Shown here piece after piece: positions 1-9,677 of a stretch of 64,000 bases of DNA. The notes beneath the pieces were generated by a model, which worked only from the letters and a program-made list of their open reading frames with translations, had not been told where the DNA came from and ran no database searches. A program made the position numbers and the translations under genes. Every line of letters starts with the position of its first letter. Position 1 is the stretch's first letter. Source of the DNA: Tricholoma matsutake (Eukaryota > Basidiomycota > Agaricomycetes > Agaricales > Tricholomataceae); contig AP026540.1 of NCBI GenBank assembly GCA_026075535.2, forward strand, positions 3,100,001 through 3,164,000. The letters run 5' to 3'.

Positions 1-394
1 TTTCCTATTTTTTATGTTCGTCCCATATTTTTCCCCACCTCATTTCCTTCTATTCTTCATTTTCTATGATTTTTCCGGATTTTATTACTAATTTTCCCTT
101 GCTATCATGTTTGTATATGTTGACACTTTTATATTTAGAGGCGGAGTACCCCTTCCGACACATACCCCTTGGTATGATGTCATTCGGCGGCCTTGATCCG
201 CCTATCTCCGCCTTTTTCTATTTTTAGGTTATATTTGATTTTTGTCATCTTCACATATACTGGGCATCAGCAAGGGGATCCTTAGAGTTTTCTCTTCGGA
301 TTTCCCTTTGCTAGGTGCACCCCCAATCCCTGTATTATGTAGCATAATTTTAACTTCGGATTTCCCTTTGCTAGAGGCTTAGGTTGCCCTTATA
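1..394 (+). repeat. 5' LTR of copy A (first 32 bp missing)
   Basis: It matches 5622-6015 and ends in CCCTTATA. Complete family LTRs start TGTAAGGGG, so the ends form an imperfect inverted repeat and finish in TA rather than the usual CA. A 21-bp direct repeat occurs at 294-314 and 354-374 with a 60-bp period. The stretch at 284-293 is complementary to the primer site at 397-406, which would place the transcript start near 284. Confidence 0.92.
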
Positions 395-396
395 GT

Positions 397-406
397 AGAA
401 AACTCT
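397..406 (+). promoter_or_regulatory. Putative self-priming primer-binding site
   Basis: AGAAAACTCT lies 2 nt after the LTR end. It is the exact reverse complement of AGAGTTTTCT at 284-293 inside the same LTR. No TGG-starting tRNA-complementary site is seen here. This matches the Tf1/sushi mode of priming, where the 5' end of the mRNA folds back onto the primer site. The same pair recurs in copies B (6242-6251), C (16054-16063) and E (37864-37873, minus strand). The role is inferred from complementarity and position. Confidence 0.6.
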
Positions 407-560
407 CCCCTAAGGCCCGAAAATCGCGAACGCGCTGCCCAAAATAGGCAGGTACGGACTGGACGACGCTTCCCAAAGCTCCACAGAGTCCCTACACACT
501 GGTCCAGATACTCTCGCCTTTATTGCGCCGCCATTTTCGCCAAACGCGCTCCCTAGCGAC

Positions 561-1679
561 ATGGACGCATCAGAATGCTTCGACGCGCTTGAAAGTGACG
601 TTTCCGGAATGCGCGCACAAATTGACTCGCTTAAATCTACGATTGAAAACTTCGTTAGGACCCTCCAGGCTAACCCTACGACTAATAGTTCCCCCTTCAC
701 GACTCCAAGCGCACCCAACAACGACATTTTGCCAAACGTGTCCACTAAGGAACGTGCCCAGATCAAACCATCCCCCCCCACCGAATTTAATGGTGCACGT
801 GCGCAGGGACATGCATTCCTTAATTCCTGTGAGTTATACATTAGTCTCCAGTCACATCAATTTGTCGATGAGGCTGCAAAATTTTATTGGGCCTTCACAT
901 ACATGAAATCTGAACGCGCCTATCTCTATGTGGACCGTATCCTACGTCAAACTAAAGAACTCGGTTCTCTACCTTTCTCAACTTGGGGTGACTTTCGAGC
1001 TGAGTTCGTATGCCACTTCTGCCCCCTCAATGAACGCCACTGAGCAGTGACATGACTTGAGTCATCCGCTTACCACCAGGGACGTCGATCCATGGACGAC
1101 TATATCGATGAGTTCAAGGATTTGGTGGACATGGCAGGATATGGGAGTGGGTTACCAGTGGTGGTGAAGTTCCGACGGGGGCTCAACCGAGAAATTCAGG
1201 ACCAGATTGCACAGATGTTGGAAGGGCGCCCAGCAGACGATGATATCCTTGCTTGGTATGAAGCTGCTTCACTCTGTGACGAGAACCGACTCACAAATGC
1301 AGTGTTTAATGCTGCATTCCATGCTCCAACTACCACTCATACACCCTACACCTTCAATCGAAGCCTCCCCCGCCCTAACCCCATTCCTGCTCGTCAAACT
1401 CCCACACCAGCCATCAATATCCCAGTACCAATGGATGTTGATGCAGCCCGCAGCCGTGCACGTAAGTTGGATCTCTGCTACCATTGTGGGGAACCTGGAC
1501 ACAGGGCTGGAGCATGTCCCCATCGTCAGGATATCCGCATGCTCACCCCCGAGGGACGAGACAAACTCCTGCAAGATTTGTTGGCACTTGTAGATATTGA
1601 GGAAGCGAAGGATCAAGTTGCAGAGGAGGTTAAGCTGGAAGTTGTAGAGGAGCAGGATTTTCCTATTTGCAGCGAGTGA
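561..1679 (+). pseudogene. gag of copy A (two in-frame stops)
   Basis: This is the structural Gag, which builds the virus-like particle. The N-terminal part starts MDASECFDAL and has a coiled-coil-like stretch. The C-terminal part has a CCHC zinc knuckle with spacing C-X2-C-X4-H-X4-C (CYHCGEPGHRAGAC) for RNA binding. The frame is broken by TGA at 1041-1043 and 1053-1055. At these sites the intact copy C reads CGA and CAA, so both stops fit decay of ancestral CGA codons. The frame ends at 1677-1679 and overlaps pol by about 46 nt. Its ATG at 561 aligns with the ATG at 16218 in copy C. Confidence 0.85.
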
Positions 1680-4600
1680 ATCGTACGCCCTCACTGCCTG
1701 TCCATAACCGCTTTGAAGTCTTGTCAGTTGAATCCCTGGAGAATGAATCCATTTCTGTGACTGCTCCCCTCTCTGACCCTTCGAAGTTGGCTAAAGACGT
1801 ACCTGCTCTCCCCATCTCTCCTTCTACTCCACGTCCCAAAATTAAATCATGGGAGCATAAACTACCACGCAAGTATATTGTGGCATCCACTCCCTCTGCA
1901 CATTCCTTAAACCTAGCCATCGAACTGCAGACGACCGACACTGGACAGATACTCAGTGTCTCTGCGCTCCTGGACTCTGGTGCGACTGGTCTCTTCATCG
2001 ATTCCCATCTGGTACAACAACATCGTCTAAATACTCGCTCACTCTCACGTCCGATACCTGTATATAACGTGGATGGATCCCCAAATGAAGCTGGTGCCAT
2101 CCGAGAGGTTGCAGACCTGGTTCTCCGTTACAAAGATCATAGTGAGCGTGCCCTTTTTGCTGTCACTCAATTAGGAAAGCAAAAGGCGATTTTGGGATAT
2201 CCATGGCTTCGAGACCATAACCCAGAGGTCGACTGGTGCACCGGGGAGGTTACCATGAGCCGATGTCCATCCCGCTGTCGGACATGTTTCACAGAAGCCA
2301 GGCAAGAACGTCGTAGACAGAAGGCGGCAATACAACGAACTCAGAAGTGTCGTGCTGGACCCCTGCCTATACCTGAAGTGGAATTGGAAGGGGTTCCTGA
2401 TCTAATGCCGGACTCGGATGATGATGATGAGGACCCAGAGGAAGTGGAGGAGGGTGATCGGATCTTCTACACTGCGATTCGCTCATCGCATGAGGTGTGT
2501 GCCACATCGAACATATCCCAACGCCTCGCTGAGGCCTTCCACAAAAACAACGCTGCTAAATCCTCTACTAACTCCTTACTCCCTCATCTCCATGAGTTTG
2601 AAGACGTGTTCTCCAAGGAGTCATTTGACTCTCTTCCTGTGCGTAAGCCATGGGATCACGCGATCGAACTCACCCCCGGCGCAACCCCTTCATCCTGCAA
2701 GGTCTATCCTCTCTCTCCGGAAGAACAACGGCAGCTTGACCAGTTCATCGACGAGCACCTGGCCTCTGGACGTATTCGACCATCGAAGTCACCCATGGCC
2801 TCTCCCTTTTTCTTTGTCAAGAAGAAGGATGGCTCACTTCGACCGGTTCAAGACTACAGAAGACTCAACAACATCACGGTCAAAAATCGCTACCCACTAC
2901 CCCTCATCTCCGAACTCGTAAACCAGCTCCGTGGAGCCCGATACTTCACCAAGCTCGATGTCCGTTGGGGCTATAATAATGTGAGGATAAAGGAGGGAGA
3001 TGAGTGGAAGGCAGCCTTTTGTACCAACCGTGGTCTTTTTGAACCGCTTGTCATGTTCTTTGGCCTTACTAATAGCCCTGCCACCTTTCAGACCATGATG
3101 AACGACATCTTCCATGACCTCATCCTCAAAGGCGTTGTCTGCATCTATCTCGACGACATCCTCATCTTCACTCGCACGGTTGAAGAGCACTGTCGCATCA
3201 CGCGCCTCGTCCTAGAGCGACTTCGACGGTACAAACTCTACCTTCGTCAGGACAAATGGGAGTTCGAAAGGACCAAGATCGAGTACCTCGGCCTGATTAT
3301 CTTGGAGGGTCAAGTGGAGATGGATCCTATCAAGGTAAATGGGGTCACAGCTTGGCCGACGCCCACGAACAAGAAGGAGGTGCAGTCTTTCCTGGGCTTC
3401 ATCAATTTTTATCGGTGTTTTATCAAGGATTTCTCACATCATGCACGACCACTGTTTGACTTGACAGGAAAGGAGGCATGGAGGTGGGATAATGCACAAC
3501 AGGAGGCGTTCGAAAAGCTTAAGGAGATGGTCACTTCCGCTCCGATCCTTACCTTTGCTGACGATTCGCATCCTTTTCGTGTAGAAGCTGACAGTTCTGA
3601 CTTTGCGACGGGTGCTGTGTTGTCTCAGCAGTCTCCGGAGGACCAGAAGTGGCATCCTGTTGCGTTCTACTCCAAAAGCCTTAGTGCTGTAGAGAGAAAC
3701 TACGAGATCCATGACAAGGAGATGTTGGCGATAATGCATGCACTTGAGGAGTGGCGACACTTCCTCGAGGGTGCCCAACACAAGGTGGAAATTTGGACGG
3801 ATCACAAGAACCTCGAGTACTTCATGACGGCCAAGAAATTGAACCGTCGTCAAGCTCGTTGGTCCCTGTATCTATCTAGATTCGACTTCTCCTTGCACCA
3901 CCGTCCGGGTCGCAGCATGGGGAAGACTGATGCCCTATCCCGACGTGCAGACCATGGGGATGGCAGCGGTGACAACCAAAACATTGTGCTGTTGCAGCCA
4001 GACCTGTTCACCATTCGGGCACTGGAAGGCATCGTACCCCAGGGCGAGGAGCGGGACATTCTACGTGACATTCGTCATGCAAACCGTAGCGGTTTATATG
4101 AGGATGTTGTCGCCCGAGCTGTTAAAGAACTGAGGAAGGGATCGACCCTTTCCTTACGTGCGGCAGAGTGGGCTGAAAAGGAGGACTTGTTGTATTTCAG
4201 GGATCACATCTATGTTCCCAATGACCCAGACCTTCACCGGCGCATCATATCCCAACACCATGACTCACAGATTGCTGGCCACCCCGGACGCTGGAAGACC
4301 TTGGAGCTCACCTCACGGAACTATTGGTGGCCACAAATGTCACGGCTCATTGGTCAGTATTGTCGCACTTGTGACCTTTGCTTACGCACCAAGGTCCCTC
4401 GTCGCAAGCCTATTGGTGAGCTACACCCTCTTCCTGTTCCAGAGAGTCGTTGGGATGTCGTCAGCGTCAACTTTGTGGTGGAATTGCCAGAGTCAAACGG
4501 GTTTGATGCGGTGATGTGCACAGTTGACTCAGTGGGAAAACACGCTCACTTCATTCCCACTCACACCACTGTCAGTGCCCTAGGTGCCGCTCGACTCTAC

Positions 4601-5578
4601 CTCCACCACGTGTGGAAATTACATGGACTTCCTGGTGCCTTCCTCTCGGATCGTGGCCCTCAGTTCATGGCAGAGTTCACTCGTGAGCTGTACCGACTCC
4701 TGGGGATCAAACTCCTCGCTTCAACTGCTCATCACCCACAAACTGATGGCCAGACGGAGCGAGTCAACCAGGAACTGGAGCAGTACATCTGCCTCTTTGT
4801 CAATGAACGACAGGACGATTGGGATGATCTCCTTCCTTTGGCCGAGTTTGGGTACAACAACCATGTCCATGCTTCCACTCAACAGACCCCTTTCCTCTTA
4901 GACACTGGACGACATCCACGCATGGGATTTGAACCTTGCCAAACTCCCTCACACATCGAGACAGTGAATGAGTTCACAGAACGCATGAGGGATAGCTTGG
5001 AGGAGGCAAGGGCAGCCTTAGCAAAGGCGAAGGACGACATGGCACGATTTTACAACCAGCGCCACTCCCCAACCCCTCAGTACAAGGTTGGTGATCGAGT
5101 TTATCTTGACTCCAGTGACATCTCCACTACACGTCCATCCAAGAAACTCGCTCATCGCTTCTTGGGACCTTTCCCCATTGTCAAGTGCATTGGAACACAT
5201 GCCTATCGTCTACGCCTCCCAGCCTCCATGTCCAGACTCCATCCTGTCTTCCATGTCGTCAAATTGCTTCCAGCTCCCCCAGATCCGTTCCCGGGATGCC
5301 ATTCACACCCACCACCACCACCTACAGTGATCGAGGGAGAACCCCAATATGAAGTCGAGTCAATCTTGGACAGCCGTTTGCGTCGAGGAAAACTCCAGTA
5401 TTTGGTACATTGGAAGGGTTATGGGTATGAGGAGAACTCATGGGTCGAAGAGTCTGACGTAAATGCCCCTCAGTTAATCAAGGAATTCCACCGACGGCAC
5501 ACTGCTGCACCGCGTCGCATTCAAGTCATGGACTTTGGTCGTATACGATTTCGAATGCATCGGGGCGATGCATCTTAG
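1634..5578 (+). CDS. Pol polyprotein of copy A: protease, RT, RNase H, integrase, chromodomain
   Basis: The open frame runs from 1634 to the TAG at 5576-5578, with no ATG at its start, so expression by -1 frameshift from gag is likely. Counting from the TTG at 1667: the aspartic protease has DSGA at 103-106; RT has LDV of motif A and YLDD at 494-497; RNase H has a catalytic Asp at 642; integrase has an HHCC zinc finger at about 860-905. The DDE core shows Asn935 where copy E has Asp, then Asp995 and Glu1031 with DD35E spacing. A chromodomain follows at about 1228-1280 and probably directs integration to marked chromatin. The Asn935 change (GAC to AAC) should inactivate integration. No other disabling change was seen. 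Confidence 0.9.
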   Translation, partial: AGSCRGAGFSYLQRVNRTPSLPVHNRFEVLSVESLENESISVTAPLSDPSKLAKDVPALPISPSTPRPKIKSWEHKLPRKYIVASTPSAHSLNLAIELQTTDTGQILSVSALLDSGATGLFIDSHLVQQHRLNTRSLSRPIPVYNVDGSPNEAGAIREVADLVLRYKDHSERALFAVTQLGKQKAILGYPWLRDHNPEVDWCTGEVTMSRCPSRCRTCFTEARQERRRQKAAIQRTQKCRAGPLPIPEVELEGVPDLMPDSDDDDEDPEEVEEGDRIFYTAIRSSHEVCATSNISQRLAEAFHKNNAAKSSTNSLLPHLHEFEDVFSKESFDSLPVRKPWDHAIELTPGATPSSCKVYPLSPEEQRQLDQFIDEHLASGRIRPSKSPMASPFFFVKKKDGSLRPVQDYRRLNNITVKNRYPLPLISELVNQLRGARYFTKLDVRWGYNNVRIKEGDEWKAAFCTNRGLFEPLVMFFGLTNSPATFQTMMNDIFHDLILKGVVCIYLDDILIFTRTVEEHCRITRLVLERLRRYKLYLRQDKWEFERTKIEYLGLIILEGQVEMDPIKVNGVTAWPTPTNKKEVQSFLGFINFYRCFIKDFSHHARPLFDLTGKEAWRWDNAQQEAFEKLKEMVTSAPILTFADDSHPFRVEADSSDFATGAVLSQQSPEDQKWHPVAFYSKSLSAVERNYEIHDKEMLAIMHALEEWRHFLEGAQHKVEIWTDHKNLEYFMTAKKLNRRQARWSLYLSRFDFSLHHRPGRSMGKTDALSRRADHGDGSGDNQNIVLLQPDLFTIRALEGIVPQGEERDILRDIRHANRSGLYEDVVARAVKELRKGSTLSLRAAEWAEKEDLLYFRDHIYVPNDPDLHRRIISQHHDSQIAGHPGRWKTLELTSRNYWWPQMSRLIGQYCRTCDLCLRTKVPRRKPIGELHPLPVPESRWDVVSVNFVVELPESNGFDAVMCTVDSVGKHAHFIPTHTTVSALGAARLYLHHVWKLHGLPGAFLSDRGPQFMAEFTRELYRLLGIKLLASTAHHPQTDGQTERVNQELEQYICLFVNERQDDWDDLLPLAEFGYNNHVHASTQQTPFLLDTGRHPRMGFEPCQTPSHIETVNEFTERMRDSLEEARAALAKAKDDMARFYNQRHSPTPQYKVGDRVYLDSSDISTTRPSKKLAHRFLGPFPIVKCIGTHAYRLRLPASMSRLHPVFHVVKLLPAPPDPFPGCHSHPPPPPTVIEGEPQYEVESILDSRLRRGKLQYLVHWKGYGYEENSWVEESDVNAPQLIKEFHRRHTAAPRRIQVMDFGRIRFRMHRGDAS
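1655..1697 (+). promoter_or_regulatory. Candidate -1 ribosomal frameshift signal between gag and pol
   Basis: The gag codons read CAG GAT TTT, giving the heptamer GGATTTT at 1655-1661. This heptamer is a known slippery site in red clover necrotic mosaic virus. Seven nt downstream a weak stem-loop is possible: 1669-1672 pairs with 1694-1697 and 1674-1676 with 1690-1692. Pol is in the -1 frame, open from 1634, and has no ATG near its start. The same heptamer is at 17312-17318 (copy C) and, reverse-complemented, at 36633-36639 (copy E). Function is inferred. Confidence 0.45.
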
Positions 5579-5589
5579 AGAGGGGGTGA
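5577..5589 (+). promoter_or_regulatory. Polypurine tract of copy A
   Basis: A purine-rich run (AGAGAGGGGGTGA) directly abuts the 3' LTR and overlaps the pol stop codon. This is the expected place for plus-strand priming. The related copy B has a comparable run just before 18964. Confidence 0.7.
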
Positions 5590-6015
5590 TGTAAGGGGAC
5601 TAGGGGGGTGCCCTGTGTGTTTTTCCTATTTTTTATGTTTGTCCCATATTTTTCCCCACCTCATTTCCTTCTATTCTTCATTTTCTATGATTTTTCCAGA
5701 TTTTATTACTAATTTTCCCTTGCTATCATGTTTGTACATGTTGACACTTTTATATTTAGAGGTGGAGTACCCCTTCCGACACATACCCCTTGGTATGATG
5801 TCATTCGGCGGCCTTGATCCGCCTATCTCCGCCTTTTTCTATTTTTAGGTTATATTTGATTTTTGTCATCTTCACATATACTGGGCATCAGCAAGGGGAT
5901 CCTTAGAGTTTTCTCTTCGGATTTCCCTTTGCTAGGTGCGCCCCCAATCCCTGTATTATGTAGCATAATTTTAACTTCGGATTTCCCTTTGCTAGAGGCT
6001 TAGGTTGCCCTTATA
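5590..6015 (+). repeat. 3' LTR of copy A (426 bp)
   Basis: It starts TGTAAGGGGAC and ends GCCCTTATA. Its length equals both LTRs of copy C and the right LTR of copy E. It is followed at once by the older LTR of copy B, which it interrupts. Confidence 0.93.
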
Positions 6016-6239
6016 GTGGCCTTGATCTGCCTATTTCCACCTTTTCTATTTTTAGGTTAGTATTTGATTTTTGCAGTCTTCACATATACTGGGCATTGGC
6101 AAAGGGGTCCTTAGAGTTTTCTCTTCAGATTTTCCTTTGCTAGGTGTGCCTCCAATCCCTGTAATATGTCCTATAATTTTAACTTCAAATTTCCCTTTGC
6201 TAGTCCATTAATTAAGTGGCCTCTAAGGTTGCCCTTATA
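6016..6239 (+). repeat. 5' LTR remnant of copy B
   Basis: This is the 3' half of the LTR, aligning with the right part of 18964-19403. It keeps the AGAGTTTTCT stretch and is followed 2 nt later by the complementary primer site at 6242-6251. The upstream half was displaced by insertion of copy A. Confidence 0.85.
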
Positions 6240-6597
6240 GTAGAAAACTCTCTTCTAAGGCCCAAAATTGCAAACGTGCTGCCCAAGATGGGCAGGTATG
6301 GAGTGGAAAACACTTCCCAGCGCTCCATAGACTCCTTACACACCATTCCCAACAGTCCCGCTGGAGATGTGCAGTCTCTAGCAGATGCACAGAGAGTACT
6401 TGGACAAGCTCAAATGCACACTGATGTGGCAAGATGCAAGGATCAAATTGTGTCTACTCTGTCTACCACATGGCTATCAACATGATCATGTGATGCTAGC
6501 CTAACCTGCACATGACCTGACTGCAGTGCACACCTGGGTGCACGGTTACACTGCCTTCAGTGTGCTGCCATTTTTGCTTAACGTGCCCCCTAGCGCC

Positions 6598-7695
6598 ATG
6601 GACACATCAGAGTGCCTTGATGCACTGGAAAGCAACATTTTTGGAATACACACACAAATTGATTCCCTTAAATCTACAATTGAAAACTTCATCAGAACTC
6701 TTCAGACTAGCTCAACAACCAATATTCCCCCAATTGTGACTCCAAGTGTGCCCAATAATGATGTGCCACCTAACGTGCCCACTAAGGAGCATGCCCAGAT
6801 CAAACCATCCCCCCCTGCCAAATTTAATGGTGTGCATGTGCAGGGGCATGCATTCCTTAATTCCTGTGAGTTGTACATTCATTGACGATGCTGCAAAAAT
6901 TTATTGGGCCTTCACATACATGAAATCTAAACACATCTATTTCTATGTGGACCATATTCTGCACCAAAGTAAAGAGCTTGGTTCTCTACCTTTCTCCACC
7001 TGGGTGACTTTTGAGCAGAGTCTGTACACCACTTCTGTCCCCTCAACAAGTGCCACTGAGCAGTGACATGGCTTGAGTCATCCTCTTACCATCAGGCACA
7101 TCAATCTGTGAACGATTATATCAATGAGTTTAAGGATTTGGTGGACATGGCAGGCTATGGGAGTGGGCTACCAGTTGTGGTGAAGTTCCAACGGGGCCTC
7201 AATTGAGAGATTCAGGACCAGATTGCACAGATGTTGGAAGGGCGCCCAGCAGATGATGATATCTATGCTTGGTATGAAGCTGCTTCACTCTGTGATGAGA
7301 ACTGACTCACAAATGTGGCATTTAATGCTGCATTCCATGCTCCAACTACCACTCATGTGCCCTACACCTTCAATCGAACCCTTCCCCAGCATAACCCCAT
7401 TCCTGTCCATCAGACTCCTGCACCAGTCATCAATGTCCTGGTACCAATGGATATTGATGCAGCCCGTAGTTGTGCATGTAGGTTGGATCTCTGCTACCGC
7501 TGTGGGGAAACTGGGCATATGGCCAGAGCATGTCCCCATCATCAGGATATCCGCATGCTCACCCCCAAGAGGTGAGATGAACTCCTCCAGGACCTGTTGG
7601 CACTTGTAGATGTTGAGAAAGCAAAGGATCAGGTTGCAAAGAAGATCAAATCAGAAGTTGTAGAGGAGCAGGATTTTTCTATTCGCAGTGAGTGA
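6598..7695 (+). pseudogene. gag relic of copy B
   Basis: It starts MDTSECLDAL and aligns along its length with gag of copies A and C, including the zinc knuckle CYRCGETGHMARAC near 7490-7540. Deletions and several stop codons break the frame (for example near 6885, 7064 and 7205). The end, TGA at 7693-7695, matches the gag end in copy A. Confidence 0.82.
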
Positions 7696-8511
7696 ATCGT
7701 ACACTCTTGTTGCCTGTCCATAACCACTTTGAAGTTTTGCCAGTTGAATCCCTGGAGGATGAATCTAATTCCATGACTGTTCCCTCTCTGACCCTTTGAA
7801 GTTGGCTGAAGATGTACCTACTCTTCCTATTTCTCCCTCTGCCCCACACCCCAGAATTAAATCATGGGAGTGCAAACTACCACACAAATATATTGTTGCA
7901 TCCACTCCTTCTACACATTCCTTGAATCTAGCAATCAAACTACAGACTACTGACACTGGACAGATACTTAGTGTCTCTGTGCTCTTGGACTCTGGTGTGA
8001 CTGGTCTCTTCATCGATGCCCATCTCGCACAACAACATCGCCTGAATACTCGCTTACTCTCATATCCGATACCTGTTTATAATGTGGATGGGTCCCCAAA
8101 CAAAGCTGGTGCTATCCGAGAGGTTGTAGACCTGGTCCTCCATTATAAAGATGAAAGATCATAGTGAGTGTGCCCTTTTTTCTGTCCCTCAGTTAGGAAA
8201 GCAGAACGTGACCTTGGGCTATCCATGGCTTTGAGACCACAACCCAGAGGTCAACTGGCATACTGGGGAGGTTACAATGAGCTGGTGTCCATCCCACTGT
8301 TGCACTTGTTTCATGAAAGCCAGACAAAAACACCGTGGACAAAGGGCCTCAGTACGATGCACTCAGAAGTGGCATGCTGGACCCCTGCCTGTGCCTGAGG
8401 TGGAGTTAGAGGGGGTTCCTGATCTGATGCCAGACTCAGATGATGATGATGAGGAGCCAGAGGAAGTGGAGGAAGGTGATCAGATCTTCTACACTGCGAT
8501 TTGGCCATCAC
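7650..8511 (+). pseudogene. pol relic of copy B, protease part
   Basis: It aligns with the start of pol in copy A, including the protease active-site region (LLDSGVTGLFID, where copy A has LLDSGATGLFID) near 7985-8020, and the acidic linker near 8425-8475. The frame is broken at several points. The block ends exactly at the hAT-like insertion at 8512, whose 8-bp target duplication GCCATCAC (8504-8511 and 9670-9677) comes from this gene. Confidence 0.8.
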
Positions 8512-9239
8512 TAGAGTTTGAAGGTCCAGTCCCTTGGACTGAGGACCAGACTGAACTGGACTGGATTTTGAACCAGTCTGACAGGACCATCAGTCCCAGT
8601 TTGGGGTAGTCTCATAGCAGTCCAGTCCTTGGTCCTACAAATTTTTAATTTGACATGAACTGGGTGCAGACCGGTTTGGGATCAGACTCACAGTCCACCT
8701 ATCCTACGTAATTTTATTATATATTACACTAGTTATATATTAGGAGACAGAGGCCCAGGGGATTATAATAGCAAAGTCTTGGGGGTTTATATACAGTACA
8801 CTAGTTGTGCATATTTGTGTTGTTTGCATCCATTTGTTTACAGTAAACAAACATGTGAACACACATCAATCAAAGGTGGTGCAACTTTTTTGATTTTATT
8901 TTTTGTAATCCCATCCATCACCACCACCACATGTTGGCCCACATGACACAATTGTCATTTGGGCCCTGTCATAAGTCTTTTGTTCATTTTTTTTTTATCC
9001 GATTAATCAACTACATTATTTTGTTTTTTAGGAGCTATTCTACTGCTAACAATCAGTGTCAATGCAAATGAAACCACGAGCATGCTAGGTAAGCCTCCCC
9101 TAAACCTGCCATGTCACCGCTAATGACAAACTGCCCCAGCCTCCCCAATGACACAGCACCTGCATCTCCCACTATGACCCACTGCTCGCAGGGGAGATTG
9201 TGGGTGCAAGGACGAGAACAAGAACAATGAAAGAATGGC

Positions 9240-9270
<31 letters not shown>

Positions 9271-9669
9271 AACAATGACAATGATGACACAATGATAACA
9301 ATGAGGCAATGACAATGACAATGCAACAACAACAACAATGATGCAATGACAACAACAATGATGATGTGATGATGATGATGACACAATGGCCCCCCTTGCT
9401 CAAAACGTGAGATGGCGGGGCCGTTTTGGTGTTTTTTTCTTCTTACTACTAACTACTAATGATATTTCATACCTCCACCCACTCACTCACCTGAGATGCA
9501 CCCGCCTCCAGCCTCATGAGCCACTGCTTGTGGGGTGGATCATGGGTGCTACTTTTTTATTTTATTTTGATAATATGTATATTAGTTACATGTAGATACA
9601 TAGCTTGTAGGACCAGGGTGGTCCACAGTTTGGCCAAAAAACTGGACCAAACCAGACTTTCAAGCTCTA
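8512..9669 (+). mobile_element. Non-autonomous hAT-like element, family 1 (1158 bp)
   Basis: The left end reads TAGAGTTTGAAGGTCCAG and the right end is its inverted counterpart CTTTCAAGCTCTA. The flanking 8 bp, GCCATCAC, are exactly duplicated (8504-8511 and 9670-9677). An 8-bp duplication with TAGNG-type ends is typical of the hAT superfamily. No transposase is present. Both ends carry many CCAGTC/GACTGG-type subterminal repeats. The middle (9230-9385) is simple CAA/ATG-type repeat, which gives spurious His/Ser/Val-rich open frames. A second copy lies inverted at 25888-27093. Confidence 0.88.
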
Positions 9670-9677
9670 GCCATCAC

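Larger units (their letters stand above)
1..6015 (+). mobile_element. Ty3/gypsy chromovirus, copy A (nearly complete)
   Basis: This LTR retrotransposon has gag, then protease-RT-RNase H-integrase, then a chromodomain, in the order LTR, gag, pol, LTR. The window opens 32 bp into its 5' LTR, judged against the complete 426-bp 3' LTR. The pol frame is open end to end, but gag has two in-frame stops and the first integrase catalytic Asp is Asn, so the copy is probably not autonomous. The two LTRs differ by only about five transitions over 394 bp by eye, so this is a fairly recent insertion. It lies inside the 5' LTR of the older copy B. Its left target duplication is outside the window; the right flank begins GTGGC. 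Confidence 0.93.

Noticed and set aside
410..841. Reverse-strand frame opposite gag, repeated at 16067-16498 and 37429-37860
   Set aside because: It is an antisense shadow of the chromovirus leader and gag; it recurs only because the element does.
5615..5848. 77-aa frame MCFSYFLCLSHIF in every LTR
   Set aside because: It lies wholly inside the LTR, is TTT/CTT-driven in composition, and has no start context or family; treated as chance.
9059..9403. Overlapping minus-strand open frames rich in His, Cys, Ser and Val
   Set aside because: They are translations of CAA/ATG-type simple repeats in the middle of a hAT-like element; the mirror set occurs at 26192-26561 in the inverted copy.
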